Assembly: GCA_035541755.1 (NCBI GenBank)
Contig: DATKMQ010000072.1
Coordinates: 1 to 64,000 of the forward strand
Reading direction: 5' to 3'
Source: Syntrophorhabdaceae bacterium
Lineage (GTDB): Bacteria; Desulfobacterota; Syntrophorhabdia; Syntrophorhabdales; Syntrophorhabdaceae
DNA: 64,000 bases
In this document: in pieces, positions 52,146 through 61,450 of the stretch
Layout of the letters: each line of letters begins with the position of its first letter
Position numbering within the stretch: the first letter of the stretch is position 1
The notes under the pieces: model-generated
The model's input: the letters and a program-made list of their open reading frames with translations, nothing else
What the model was told of the DNA's origin: nothing
The model's database searches: none
Program-made: the position numbers and the translations under genes

Positions 52146-53155
52146 AGAAGACAGTTCTTCTCGTTACAGCACCCGTTGCGAATCTGCGAAAAAAGCCTGA
52201 GGATGCATCCTTAAGCTATACCCACGACGATCTTCAGTTGACACAGCTTCTTTTCAATGAAATCCTCCTCTATCATGGCGAGACCGAAGACTGGTATTTT
52301 GTGGAGGCCACGGAGCAGAAAAAAGCTCTTCCACGCAAGGCCTGGCAGGGCTATCCCGGCTGGGTGAGGAAGGATGCGGTCGTGGTAGCTGACCGTGCCC
52401 CGGTGTTCAATGCTGTCGTGAATGACATAGGGGTAATTATATGGAAAACCCCTGAGCCAAAGGCGGAGCCGCTATTGCCCCTATCCATCGGGACGAGGCT
52501 CGCCGTGGAGTCTAGCCCCAGGGAAAAGTATTATCGCAAGATTGTTTTGCCCGACGATGAGCGAGGCTGGATAAAAAAAGACGAGGTCATTCTCCTGAGA
52601 CGAGCGATTTCCTCCTCTCGATTACGACACGCCGTCATCGAAACTGCCGGGCGTTTTCTTGACGCGCCCTATCTCTGGGGAGGACGGGGCGTTTACGTGT
52701 CGGAGACGTTGCAGCGTGTACGCTCCGGGGATAAGCGAAAAGGTCTAAATAGATCCAGAAGAGCAAAGTCGGAACCTCGGATCGTTTCGGGCGCCGTCTG
52801 TGGCGTTGACTGCTCGGGCCTTACAAATCTCGCGTACCGGGTGAACAACATAGATATACCGAGGGACGCTCACGACCAATGGATAGAAGCGAGACCAGTC
52901 CCGCTTAAGAAATTAAAACCCGCGGACCTCATTTTTGTATCGGCAGAGGGCGCGCATGAGAGGATCACGCACGTCATGCTATATACGGGAGGGGAGGGCT
53001 TCATCGAGGCGTCGGAAACAGGAAGCACAGTACGGACGAACACCTTTGAGACAAAATTCGGACTAACGCTTCATCGCATCGCCGGTGAGGGATTTGTGGT
53101 GAAGAAAAAAAGAATATATCTCGGGACCGTGATACCTACCCTGGAACAGAAATGA
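52142..53155 (+). CDS. NlpC/P60 cell-wall peptidase with SH3-like domains
   Basis: The 337-residue protein has N-terminal SH3b-like repeats (V-A-N-L-R-K-K-P; R-G-W-I-K-K-D-E-V) and a C-terminal NlpC/P60 domain with catalytic Cys224 in V-D-C-S-G-L and His in I-T-H-V-M-L-Y. Such enzymes cut gamma-D-Glu-diamino acid bonds in murein peptides. No signal peptide is seen, so it could act on recycled peptides in the cytoplasm. It starts with GTG and overlaps the next gene by 4 nt, matching the known pairing with dipeptide epimerases. Confidence 0.9.
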   Translation: MKKTVLLVTAPVANLRKKPEDASLSYTHDDLQLTQLLFNEILLYHGETEDWYFVEATEQKKALPRKAWQGYPGWVRKDAVVVADRAPVFNAVVNDIGVIIWKTPEPKAEPLLPLSIGTRLAVESSPREKYYRKIVLPDDERGWIKKDEVILLRRAISSSRLRHAVIETAGRFLDAPYLWGGRGVYVSETLQRVRSGDKRKGLNRSRRAKSEPRIVSGAVCGVDCSGLTNLAYRVNNIDIPRDAHDQWIEARPVPLKKLKPADLIFVSAEGAHERITHVMLYTGGEGFIEASETGSTVRTNTFETKFGLTLHRIAGEGFVVKKKRIYLGTVIPTLEQK

Positions 53156-54207
53156 GAGTGGTCGATCGTATACTCCTGAAAGAAATCGTGCGGCCTTTGC
53201 GTACGACCTTTTCAACTTCGCTTGGCCAAAAAGACGTGATGAAAAGCGTAATCGTTCAGATTCGTCTTAAAGACGGCTTAACAGGCACGGGCGAATGCCC
53301 GACGAGCTTTGCCGTGAAAGACGAAACCGTAGCGGCCATCAAATGTATTATCCGTGACGTTAGCCCGCAGCTAAAGGGACTCCCCATTGAGGCCTACGGT
53401 GAGAAGATAGGTGAGTTCCGAAGACGCTTTCCGCAGTATCCCATGACCATATCCGGACTGGAAGTAGCCCTGTTCAGGGCGTATCTCGCGAGCGCGGGCA
53501 GGACAGAACACGCCTATTTCGGAGGAAAGCTTGATGTACTCGAAACGGACATTACCATACCCTACACCACGGATATCAACACAATCGAAACGTGGATCGA
53601 ATATGCAGTAAGAAAAGGGTTTACCACATATAAATTCAAGGTGAGCGGACGTCTTCGTGATGACGCGAACCTTATCTCCGAGGTGTACCGGCGATTGAGA
53701 GATAAGATGCGCGCATTCACTGTGCGGTTGGACGGCAACCAGGGCTTCACAGAAAAAACCTGTCTTGATTTCTTCGATTTCCTCGTGAGAAACGCCTATC
53801 CGGTTGAGCTCTTCGAACAGCCGCTGCGTAAGGACGATTACAGAGGATTGAGACAGATAAAGAAGCGCTCCCCCGTGCCTATCATCCTCGACGAGACGGT
53901 CTTTACTGTCACCGACCTTGAGCGCGCCGTAGAAGATAATCTCTGTCACGGTATTAACATCAAGATAGCGAAAAGCGGGATCGACGAGTCGCTCAAGCTC
54001 TATAAGGCCGCGAAGAAGCACGGACTCAAACGTATGATCGGCTGCATGACCGAGACCATGGTGGGGCTTTCGGCGGGTATAGATTTCGCCGCAGGCAAAG
54101 GCGGATTCGACTATATCGACCTCGACGCAGTGCACTTTCTTTATCACTGCAACACGTACGGTCCCATGCGCATTGTTGGTAAGAGCTACATTCTGTCTGG
54201 CGGATAG
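53152..54207 (+). CDS. L-Ala-D/L-Glu (dipeptide) epimerase, enolase superfamily
   Basis: The 351-residue protein has the muconate-lactonising subgroup pattern: Lys-x-Lys in T-Y-K-F-K-V, metal ligands Asp in R-L-D-G-N-Q-G, Glu in F-E-Q-P and Asp in I-L-D-E-T, and Lys in I-N-I-K-I-A-K-S-G. It should epimerise L-Ala-D-Glu from murein breakdown to L-Ala-L-Glu. The overlap with the NlpC/P60 gene supports a murein-peptide recycling unit. Confidence 0.9.
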   Translation: MRVVDRILLKEIVRPLRTTFSTSLGQKDVMKSVIVQIRLKDGLTGTGECPTSFAVKDETVAAIKCIIRDVSPQLKGLPIEAYGEKIGEFRRRFPQYPMTISGLEVALFRAYLASAGRTEHAYFGGKLDVLETDITIPYTTDINTIETWIEYAVRKGFTTYKFKVSGRLRDDANLISEVYRRLRDKMRAFTVRLDGNQGFTEKTCLDFFDFLVRNAYPVELFEQPLRKDDYRGLRQIKKRSPVPIILDETVFTVTDLERAVEDNLCHGINIKIAKSGIDESLKLYKAAKKHGLKRMIGCMTETMVGLSAGIDFAAGKGGFDYIDLDAVHFLYHCNTYGPMRIVGKSYILSGG

Positions 54208-54403
54208 ACCCAAGGCGCATAAGGTTTTGGGGCGACATTATCCAAGGCCGCATTCATTGACAACCGAGCATGGGAAATACTAATACTTCGTAAAAGCCGG
54301 ATAAAGGGGCTCACATAGTACTAAACCGTGAAGGCGCTTGAGAGGATGAGGAAGATGGCTCACCGGTCTTCCATGACCAACTGAAAAGCTCTGCCAAAGA
54401 TGA

Positions 54404-54580
54404 GAGAAGCATAACGACAACAAGGCGATCGACACGGGTCTTACGATTGAGAGGGCGGTTAAGACGGTGCTATCCATGAAGCAAGTAAGAACGCCCGATT
54501 TGGGTGGGACGAGTAGCACCGCCGGGGTCGGAGATGCCGTGCCGCGTCAGATAATTGCGCCATTGGGTGAGTTACAATAA
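54404..54580 (+). pseudogene. C-terminal remnant of an isopropylmalate/isocitrate/tartrate dehydrogenase-family gene
   Basis: A 58-codon frame without a start reads A-I-D-T-G-L-T-I-E-R-A-V-K-T-V-L and then R-T-P-D-L-G-G-T-S-S-T-A-G-V-G-D-A-V, the C-terminal signature of decarboxylating dehydrogenases (LeuB/Icd/TtuC). The rest of the protein is absent. The frame ends inside the convergent marC. The upstream region 54208-54403 has no gene. Confidence 0.75.
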
Positions 54581-55183
54581 GCGGTAATCGGATATGCCGT
54601 CAAGGACCATTTGAATGCCGATGGTCGCCACAACAAGACCCGTAATCCTGATCAGGGCGCCCATGAACCCGTGCCGCGTCAGGACGCGGCTGATCGCACC
54701 CGAATAAAGCATGATGATGAGGTTGATGAGAACGGCAGCTATGATTGCGATTGACGTCATAAAAATGCCGTACTTGACCGGAAACGAAAGCGAGGCCGAT
54801 ATAGTGGCCGGTCCCGCAATCATGGGTGATGCAAGAGGCACAATGGACATGTCTGCAAGTTTCATGTTCTCGTCGAACTCGAAGAACACGCCCTTGTTCA
54901 ATGCCTCGAATCCACGATAGAGCAGTACCAATCCACCGGCTATCTTGAAGGCATAAATCTGAACATGGAAGATGTTTCTCAGTATGATGTTGCCCGCCAC
55001 GGAAAAAAAGATCAGGATCAGTATGGCCACAAGTGATGCCCTGAGCGCTACCTGTCGTATTTGTTTGAAGTCGGCCTTTTCAGACAGGGTGGAGATAATA
55101 AAGATCTTGCTGATCGGGTTGATGAGCGCCACCAGGGCGAGCATGCAATCAAGAAAGTGCTTAAGCCAGATCTCGTGAAACAT
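54572..55183 (-). CDS. MarC/UPF0056-family membrane protein
   Basis: The 203-residue protein has six hydrophobic segments and the family block L-V-A-L-I-N-P-I-S-K-I-F-I-I-S-T-L, with P-L-A-S-P-M-I-A-G-P-A-T-I-S in the centre. The function of this family is unknown. It starts 5 nt after xseA and is the last gene of the thiD-thiC-xseA-marC unit. Confidence 0.92.
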   Translation of the reverse strand: MFHEIWLKHFLDCMLALVALINPISKIFIISTLSEKADFKQIRQVALRASLVAILILIFFSVAGNIILRNIFHVQIYAFKIAGGLVLLYRGFEALNKGVFFEFDENMKLADMSIVPLASPMIAGPATISASLSFPVKYGIFMTSIAIIAAVLINLIIMLYSGAISRVLTRHGFMGALIRITGLVVATIGIQMVLDGISDYRLL

Positions 55184-55188
55184 GGCTC

Positions 55189-56409
55189 TTACCTCTTTGT
55201 CCTTTCCCGGACGACGACCTCTAATCTGCCCTTGAAAAGGCTCACCACAAGGTTCTCGTCTTTTTCCACCCAGCTGCTGTCGAGGACGATTTCACCGGTT
55301 TGTTTTTTTTGTGTGACGCTGTAACCGCGCTTCAGAATGTTATCGGGGTTCAAGTCTTCGATTCTCTGTGAAAGGCCCTCCACCTTCTTTCGCGTGTCCC
55401 TCATGTAGTTGGAAACGCCATGCATGAGGCTCGCGGCGAGGTCATCGAGGTACATGCTGTGGCTTGCAAAGAAGTCCTTCCTCTCTCTTAATTCCGCCGC
55501 ATTATGATAAAAGAGAAATTTGGCGCGCTCAATCCTGTTCTTCATATTCTGTGCGAGGCCATTTTTGAATGCTTCGATAGCACCCCGTATGTCGTTCTTG
55601 TCCGGAACCGTCATATCCGCGGCTGCAGTGGGTGTTGGCGCCCTCACATCGGCGGCGAAGTCGGCGATAGTGAAATCGATCTCGTGGCCGACCGCCGAAA
55701 CCACAGGCGTTACGCAGGCGCAAATTGCCCGGGCCACGTTCTCTGCGTTAAAGCAGGCGAGGTCTTCAAGGGAACCGCCGCCTCTGCCCACAATGATTAC
55801 ATCGACATTCTCCGCCGTGTCCAGGTAATGGATGCCCTGCGCGATCTCGGCGGATGCTTCTTCTCCCTGGACCTTCACAGGGTATATGACTACAGACATA
55901 TTTGGGAACTTTGAGTAAATAATCCTCAACATGTCCCGAATCGCTGCTCCCACGGGGGATGTGACAATGCCCAACCGTCGGGGTAAGAGGGGCAGGGGTT
56001 TCTTTCTTGTTTCGTCGAACAGACCTTCCTTGAAAAGCTTCTCTTTGAGTGCGAGGAATTGGAGATAGAGGTTCCCCTGGTCCGTCTTTACCGTCATATC
56101 AGCGACGATGAGCTGGTATTCGCCCCGCTTCTCGTAGACGTCAATCCTCCCCTCGCAGACCACGGTGTCGCCGTCCTTTAAGAGTGGCTTGCCGGAAAAC
56201 TTTCCGCGATGATTAAAGGCCACAGCTTTCATCATGGCCGTATCATCTTTGAGCGTGAAATAGAGGTGTCCCGAGGGATAGAGCTTGGCGTTGGAAACCT
56301 CTCCCTCCACGCGGACGTTTCTGAAACGTCCGCCTATGAGTTGCTTGAGTATTGCCGTGAGTTCCGTCACGGTGTAGATCGCTGTGTCGACTGTGGGAAA
56401 GAGAGCCAT
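55189..56409 (-). CDS. xseA: Exonuclease VII large subunit
   Basis: The 406-residue protein has the N-terminal OB fold (V-T-E-L-T-A-I-L-K-Q-L-I...V-E-G-E-V-S-N) and the catalytic-region blocks R-L-G-I-V-T-S-P-V-G-A-A-I-R-D and I-V-G-R-G-G-G-S-L-E-D-L-A-C-F-N. The coiled coil is shorter than in E. coli. It abuts thiC without a gap. xseB was not found here. Confidence 0.97.
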   Translation of the reverse strand: MALFPTVDTAIYTVTELTAILKQLIGGRFRNVRVEGEVSNAKLYPSGHLYFTLKDDTAMMKAVAFNHRGKFSGKPLLKDGDTVVCEGRIDVYEKRGEYQLIVADMTVKTDQGNLYLQFLALKEKLFKEGLFDETRKKPLPLLPRRLGIVTSPVGAAIRDMLRIIYSKFPNMSVVIYPVKVQGEEASAEIAQGIHYLDTAENVDVIIVGRGGGSLEDLACFNAENVARAICACVTPVVSAVGHEIDFTIADFAADVRAPTPTAAADMTVPDKNDIRGAIEAFKNGLAQNMKNRIERAKFLFYHNAAELRERKDFFASHSMYLDDLAASLMHGVSNYMRDTRKKVEGLSQRIEDLNPDNILKRGYSVTQKKQTGEIVLDSSWVEKDENLVVSLFKGRLEVVVRERTKR

Positions 56410-57693
56410 TTATTTTTTTAAATAATCCTTCATACGTTTCATGGAGCAGAACTCGCCGCACATGCTGCACACATCATCGCGAAGGTTCCTCTCTTTACGA
56501 AACCGTCTGATCTTTTCCGGGTCGATCGCGCATTTGATCTGACCCTCCCAGTTGAGCGCTTTGCGGTATGTGGACATTGCCCTGTCGCGCGCAAAGGCTT
56601 TTTCGTTGCCGCGTGCAACATCCGCCGCGTGGGCGGCTATCTTTGTCACCATGACACCGTCCCACACATCCTCAGCCGAGGGCAGACCCAGGTGTTCTGA
56701 CGGGGTTACGTAGCAGAGAAAATCCGCCCCGAAGTATCCGGCGAGCGCACCGCCGATGGCGGAGGTAATGTGATCGTAACCGGGGGCTATATCTGTCACG
56801 ATAGGCCCCAACACATAAAAAGGGGCCTCGTTACAGAGTTTCTTCTGAAGGACCATGTTTGTTTCGATCTGATTGATCGGGACGTGTCCGGGGCCTTCGA
56901 TCATGACCTGCACGCCCTCATTAAGGGCCGCTTGGCAGAGTTCGCCCAGGATCACGAGTTCCTCGATTTGCCCCCTGTCCGTGGCATCCGCGATTGAGCC
57001 GGGCCGTAATCCATCGCCGAGACTCAGTGTCATATCATATTTTTTTGCGATGTCAACGAGTCTGTCGAATTGTTCATACAGAGGGTTTTCTTTCTTATTG
57101 ACGATCATCCATTCCGCAAGAAACGCCCCGCCGCGACTGACAATGTCTGTGATCCTGCCCTGTTTCTTAAGCCGGTTTAGTGAGTTCTGTGTGACACCGC
57201 AGTGGACGGTGACAAAGTCCACACCATCCGCGCCATGTTTCTCGATCACATCAAATATGTGCCCGGGGTCCATGCGGGTGACCGGTTTTTTCTTTTTCAC
57301 CGTCTCCACCGCCGCCTGGTAGATAGGTACAGTACCTACCGGTATGGGCGCCTCGGCCAGAACGATCTTGCGTATCTCATCGAGATTGCCGCCGGTGGAG
57401 AGGTCCATGAGCGCATCGGCGCCGGCATCGCAGGCCATTTTCAGCTTGGTCAACTCGTCTTTGATTCGGACGCGCTCCGGGGAGGTGCCGATATTGGCGT
57501 TCACCTTTACACAGAGGCCCTTACCCACACCCTTGGGTATAAAATTCTTACGCCTGTTGTTGGCAAGGATCGCCGCTTTGCCCTGGGCAATACTATCGCG
57601 TAGCTGAGTGATCTCAATCCCTTCATCGCCTGCCACGCGCTTCATCTCGCGGGTGAACTTGCCTTGTCGTGCCTTAATCAGTTGATTTTTCAT
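56410..57693 (-). CDS. thiC: Phosphomethylpyrimidine synthase (ThiC)
   Basis: The 427-residue radical SAM enzyme rearranges aminoimidazole ribotide to HMP phosphate in thiamine synthesis. It has C-V-K-V-N-A-N-I-G-T-S, M-D-L-S-T-G-G-N-L and the C-terminal Cys cluster C-S-M-C-G-E-F-C-S-M-K. The spacing here is CxxCxxxC, one residue shorter than in E. coli ThiC, and the protein is the short N-terminally reduced form. No TPP riboswitch is visible upstream of thiD or thiC. It overlaps thiD by 4 nt. Confidence 0.97.
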   Translation of the reverse strand: MKNQLIKARQGKFTREMKRVAGDEGIEITQLRDSIAQGKAAILANNRRKNFIPKGVGKGLCVKVNANIGTSPERVRIKDELTKLKMACDAGADALMDLSTGGNLDEIRKIVLAEAPIPVGTVPIYQAAVETVKKKKPVTRMDPGHIFDVIEKHGADGVDFVTVHCGVTQNSLNRLKKQGRITDIVSRGGAFLAEWMIVNKKENPLYEQFDRLVDIAKKYDMTLSLGDGLRPGSIADATDRGQIEELVILGELCQAALNEGVQVMIEGPGHVPINQIETNMVLQKKLCNEAPFYVLGPIVTDIAPGYDHITSAIGGALAGYFGADFLCYVTPSEHLGLPSAEDVWDGVMVTKIAAHAADVARGNEKAFARDRAMSTYRKALNWEGQIKCAIDPEKIRRFRKERNLRDDVCSMCGEFCSMKRMKDYLKK

Positions 57694-58505
57694 GGTCTTT
57701 TCGTCCCCGTTCGTTCTCTCAATTTGATGTGATTCATTATGCCTGTCGATATGTAGAAGTATCCTTGCTTATCAATTCGGTAACTTTCCTTAAGCATCTC
57801 GTGCATCAATTTTTCAGAGGCAAAAAAAGCGTCTTTGGGAGAGCATCCTGCGACGAGACAGGAGATCATCGACGCGGAAAAGGAGCATCCCGTACCGTGT
57901 ATTACCCTTTTCAGTCTTCTTCTCTTCCAGCGCACAAGCTCCTCGCCATCGAAAAAGATATCCACCGGGTCGCCCCGGAGATGGCCGCCCTTGACCACGA
58001 CCGCCTTTGGTCCTTTCTCAAGGATAGCCCGCGCCGCTTCCTCCATGTGCTCTTCTTTTGTGATTTTCATTCCTGAGATCAATGAAGCCTCGTCGATGTT
58101 CGGCGTAACCACCGTTGCCAGGGGAAAAAGCCGTGCAATCATAGTCCCGAGACCCGCGTCAGTAATGAGCCTTAAGCCGTTCTTGGCGGTGATGACAGGA
58201 TCGATGACCAGAGGGATGCGCTTGAGTTTCACGATGTGTACGATTTCCCGGACGTAGTAAGCATCGCAGGCGACCCCCACCTTGATGCCGTGAAGCGGAA
58301 TCTCTTTTCCCACAATTGCTATGATCTCTTTAAAGAGCTTACCCGGTGTTGGGTTAAGAGCAACTACACCCCCCGGTCCCTGCACAACCGAGCAGGTAGG
58401 CGCTGAGAGCCCGTGCATGCCGAGGGAGAAGAACGTATCCATGTCTCTCACGATGCCGGCACCCGAAGAAGGATCGTATCCCGCCACGGTAAGAATATTC
58501 TTCAT
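57690..58505 (-). CDS. thiD: Hydroxymethylpyrimidine (phosphate) kinase
   Basis: The 271-residue protein has I-L-T-V-A-G-Y-D-P-S-S-G-A-G at the N-terminus and K-G-G-H-L, then H-G-T-G-C-S-F-S-A-S in the C-terminal half, the ribokinase-fold anion hole. It phosphorylates HMP and HMP-P. The ATG at 58505 was chosen from the family start and an AAGG upstream; an ATG at 58526 is possible. Confidence 0.95.
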   Translation of the reverse strand: MKNILTVAGYDPSSGAGIVRDMDTFFSLGMHGLSAPTCSVVQGPGGVVALNPTPGKLFKEIIAIVGKEIPLHGIKVGVACDAYYVREIVHIVKLKRIPLVIDPVITAKNGLRLITDAGLGTMIARLFPLATVVTPNIDEASLISGMKITKEEHMEEAARAILEKGPKAVVVKGGHLRGDPVDIFFDGEELVRWKRRRLKRVIHGTGCSFSASMISCLVAGCSPKDAFFASEKLMHEMLKESYRIDKQGYFYISTGIMNHIKLRERTGTKRP

Positions 58506-58526
58506 ATAGACCTTGCCGACTGCCAT

Positions 58527-58906
58527 CTATCCCCTCTTATTCTTTCATGCAGCAGACGAAAAATATATCATATTTTCATGGCCGTCAGTACCAAAAAAGG
58601 CTGAGCGGCAATGGAAAATAAGAACGGAAAGGGGGGAATGAAGATATCTTCAAGAGAGATATTCATAATTAATCATATTGCTTCAACTCGTGGTGGGTGT
58701 TCTGGGATGTGCCGTGCTCGACCGTGAGGCGCAAGTCCCGTATCAGGTAGCGAGACAGAGGGAGTCATCCGGCGAGCGCGGGCGGATGCGAGCTTTGCCG
58801 GAGGGTAGGCGAGCGTGAGAAGCCGCTTCAAGACTGCGTTTGGGAAAATGCCTGTTGACCTCGCAGCCGTAATCTATATAAAATAATTTATTAGAGAAGA
58901 GGCCAA
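58527..58906. other. Intergenic region with a GC-rich, self-complementary segment
   Basis: No gene is seen. From about 58690 to 58830 the sequence is GC-rich with several possible pairings, such as CCGGC...GCCGG (58770-58803) enclosing AGC...GCT. No known RNA family was recognised and no TPP-box (CTGAGA) is present on the thiD side. Confidence 0.45.
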
Positions 58907-59482
58907 GTGGAAGGATATATAGCGCATTACGGGTATATAGGGATCGCTATAGGCACGTTTCTCGAAGGAGAAACGACCGTGCTTCTTGGAGGGATTTTTT
59001 CCAAGCTCGGATACATGCACATCTGCATGGTCATGCTCTACGCTTTTGCAGGTACCTTTATCGGGGATTGCACGTTTTTTACCATCGGAAGGTTCTTCGG
59101 AAAGAAGATCATCGAACGGTTTGCCTTCATTCGCAGCAAGACCGCCCTCGCCAATAAGGTGATCAAAAAATACGGTAATTTCATCATCTTCATTATCCGT
59201 TTCCTCGTGGGCATACGGGTCGTGGTTCTGATCCTGCTCGGTTGCACAAACGTGAAGATGCGTAAATTTGTGCTGTTCAATATCATCAATTCGATCGTGT
59301 GGAGCATTATCGTATCCCTTATCGGATACGCCTTCGGTCAATTCATCTTCGTATTCGTGAGCGATATCAGAAAGTACGAATCCACTATCATACCTCTCGT
59401 AATGGTTTGCGTGATAACCCTGATCCTTGTTTACCGACATGTGGTCAGAAAGAAGGAGCAAAAGACCTATGGAAATGAATGA
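58907..59482 (+). CDS. DedA-family (SNARE-associated/VTT) membrane protein
   Basis: The 191-residue protein has the DedA features F-L-E-G-E-T-T-V-L-L-G-G near the N-terminus, G-T-F-I-G-D-C-T-F-F-T-I-G-R-F-F-G-K-K and R-F-L-V-G-I-R-V-V-V. DedA proteins recycle undecaprenyl phosphate or other lipids. It begins with GTG and overlaps the next gene by 14 nt. Confidence 0.92.
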   Translation: MEGYIAHYGYIGIAIGTFLEGETTVLLGGIFSKLGYMHICMVMLYAFAGTFIGDCTFFTIGRFFGKKIIERFAFIRSKTALANKVIKKYGNFIIFIIRFLVGIRVVVLILLGCTNVKMRKFVLFNIINSIVWSIIVSLIGYAFGQFIFVFVSDIRKYESTIIPLVMVCVITLILVYRHVVRKKEQKTYGNE

Positions 59483-59693
59483 AAAACTTGTGCGGGAATT
59501 GAAGAAGAAACTGGAAATCGAGATAAGCAAGAAAGAGATTGAGATCGTCGAACATTGGCAAAAGCAGCTTGAGGCCATATACAAAAAGAAATACGAAAAT
59601 CTCGGGTCTCTGCAGATCGAGATCAAAAACCTCATGGACCGCATGAGTAACCGAACGATGATCTTAACCAGGATGGTGAGGGACGAATCGTGA
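59469..59693 (+). CDS. Small coiled-coil protein
   Basis: The 74-residue protein is almost entirely helical and charged (L-K-K-K-L-E-I-E-I-S-K-K-E-I-E-I), with no hydrophobic segment. The ATG at 59469 follows AAGGAGC. It is translationally linked to its neighbours by overlaps on both sides. I do not recognise it. Confidence 0.7.
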   Translation: MEMNEKLVRELKKKLEIEISKKEIEIVEHWQKQLEAIYKKKYENLGSLQIEIKNLMDRMSNRTMILTRMVRDES

Positions 59694-60805
59694 ACGCTCG
59701 CATATTTATAGAGGCATGGGGCGGGTGGCTAAGGATTGCAAGTCGCAGTATGGCAGATAAGCGCGAGCCAATCTCTCTGGCTTGTTGGCGATGGCGCACG
59801 GTTCTCTTGCTTCCGATACTCCTGGGGATACTGTGTGCGCCCCCGGTCTTTGTTTCCTGCTCAGACGCACAGGTTCTCACTAAAAAACCTGCACCCATAG
59901 AGAAAAGGGTCGCCGATGTCGAAAAGGACGTCTTGAGGCTCGACAGGCAAGTGAATCTGTTCAATCTCGATGCCCTTCCCGACTACCTTATGCTTTGTGA
60001 CAAAAAGGTGCCTATCATCAATGAAGATGTGCGCGAGAGGTTTGAGCGTGAGCTTTTCCAGTTGCTCGAAAACAGGGGATTGCTCACCATCATCGTGAAA
60101 CGGTACTTCAAGTACCTTCCGACTATAGACGAGGAGATTGAGAAGATGTCGCTTCCTCCAGACCTCGTGTATCTCGCCGTTACGGAGAGCTATCTCAATC
60201 CACGTTCCATATCGAGTGCGAACGCGGCGGGCATGTGGCAATTCATCAAGGAGACGGGCCAGAAGGAAGGGCTATACATAAACGACAATATCGATGAGCG
60301 TTACAATATCAAGACATCGACACGCTCCGCGCTTGCCCACCTCAAGAAGCTCTATGACGAATTCAACGACTGGTTCATCGCTATGGCCGCCTACAACGCG
60401 GGCGCGGCCAGGCTTAGGGAAGCTATCGAGAACCAGAATACCAGGGATTTCTTCGATCTCTATCTACCCGAGGAGACAGAACGGTATGTATTCAGGGTGA
60501 TGGCGCTCAAAGAGATTATCTCCAACAGAGAACGGTACGGTATCAACATAGACGATAAGGAGCTGTACAAACCGGTCAACCTGCAAGAGGTCACCCTGGA
60601 GCTGGATAAAGAGATACACAGTAACATTCTGGCCAAGGCCATGGAAGTCTCATACAGGACCTTCAAGCTATACAACCTCCAGATCAGGAAATACAAGATG
60701 CCCAAGGGAATATACCGGATCAATGTGCCCGCTGAAAAGAAGGATCTTTTTCTTAAGCACTTGAAGGGCATGAGCTACATAACGGTCTTCGTGGAGCCGC
60801 GATGA
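59690..60805 (+). CDS. MltD-like lytic murein transglycosylase
   Basis: The 371-residue protein has an N-terminal hydrophobic segment (L-L-L-P-I-L-L-G-I-L-C-A-P) and an SLT domain with catalytic Glu in A-V-T-E-S-Y-L-N-P. The domain continues S-S-A-N-A-A-G-M-W-Q-F-I-K-E-T-G and A-A-Y-N-A-G-A-A-R-L. A C-terminal module of about 100 residues (M-E-V-S-Y-R-T-F-K-L-Y-N-L) resembles the LysM-free tail of MltD relatives. The start is a GTG overlapping the previous stop. Confidence 0.92.
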   Translation: MNARIFIEAWGGWLRIASRSMADKREPISLACWRWRTVLLLPILLGILCAPPVFVSCSDAQVLTKKPAPIEKRVADVEKDVLRLDRQVNLFNLDALPDYLMLCDKKVPIINEDVRERFERELFQLLENRGLLTIIVKRYFKYLPTIDEEIEKMSLPPDLVYLAVTESYLNPRSISSANAAGMWQFIKETGQKEGLYINDNIDERYNIKTSTRSALAHLKKLYDEFNDWFIAMAAYNAGAARLREAIENQNTRDFFDLYLPEETERYVFRVMALKEIISNRERYGINIDDKELYKPVNLQEVTLELDKEIHSNILAKAMEVSYRTFKLYNLQIRKYKMPKGIYRINVPAEKKDLFLKHLKGMSYITVFVEPR

Positions 60806-61096
60806 GCACCCCTTAACCCTGCAAATTCTTTTGTTCACATGGTCGCCCATAGAACCGCGGACGGCAAAGCAACGAAGTATTGTGGCGTAATGGCACGTAC
60901 ACAGAGGATTTTAGGGCTTGCACGTGTGGTCAACACCGCTTAAGACAGGGGGAAAGACAAGTTCTGAGTAGAAGCAATTTATTCATTGACAGAGACCCCC
61001 CCATTCAGGTATGTATAATAGATATTGTGAAAAAAAGAACGTAATAGAACACCTGTTGAAATCGATGGCTGACGTCACTTGTTGAGAGGTTAAGGC
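60806..61096. other. Intergenic region ahead of the nuo operon
   Basis: No gene is seen. A TTGACA at about 60988-60993 followed after 18 nt by TATGTA could be the nuo promoter, although a better TATAAT lies 22 nt away. The nuoA ATG... start at 61097 is GTG, preceded by GAGAGGT. Confidence 0.45.
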
Positions 61097-61450
61097 GTGT
61101 TCCAATATGTTGCGATATTCGGAATGATGTGTTTTGCGGCCATTCTCGCAGTTCTTATCATCGGTCTTTCCTACGTGTTTGGTCAGAGGACGAGAAACAA
61201 AACCAAGCTTGCCCCCTATGAGTGCGGCATGACAACGAGCGGTCCCACGCGCAGGATCATGACCATACGCTACTACATCGTGGCCATGCTCTTTCTGGTT
61301 TTCGATATCGAGATCGTCTTCCTCTACCCCTGGGCAGTTATCACGAGAAGGCTTGGCCTCTTCGGCTTCCTGGAAATGCTGGTCTTTGTCTTCATCCTCT
61401 TCGTAGGATACCTCTATGTATGGAAAAAAGGGGCATTGGAATGGGAATAG
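61097..61450 (+). CDS. nuoA: NADH-quinone oxidoreductase subunit A
   Basis: The 117-residue membrane protein has three hydrophobic helices and the NuoA block [14 protein letters not shown], with [21 protein letters not shown]. The gene overlaps nuoB by 10 nt. Confidence 0.97.
   Translation: MFQYVAIFGMMCFAAILAVLIIGLSYVFGQRTRNKTKLAPYECGMTTSGPTRRIMTIRYYIVAMLFLVFDIEIVFLYPWAVITRRLGLFGFLEMLVFVFILFVGYLYVWKKGALEWE

Noticed and set aside
58527-58600. A possible TPP riboswitch before thiD
   Set aside because: The conserved CTGAGA and ACCTGATC-type boxes are absent on the minus strand upstream of thiD.
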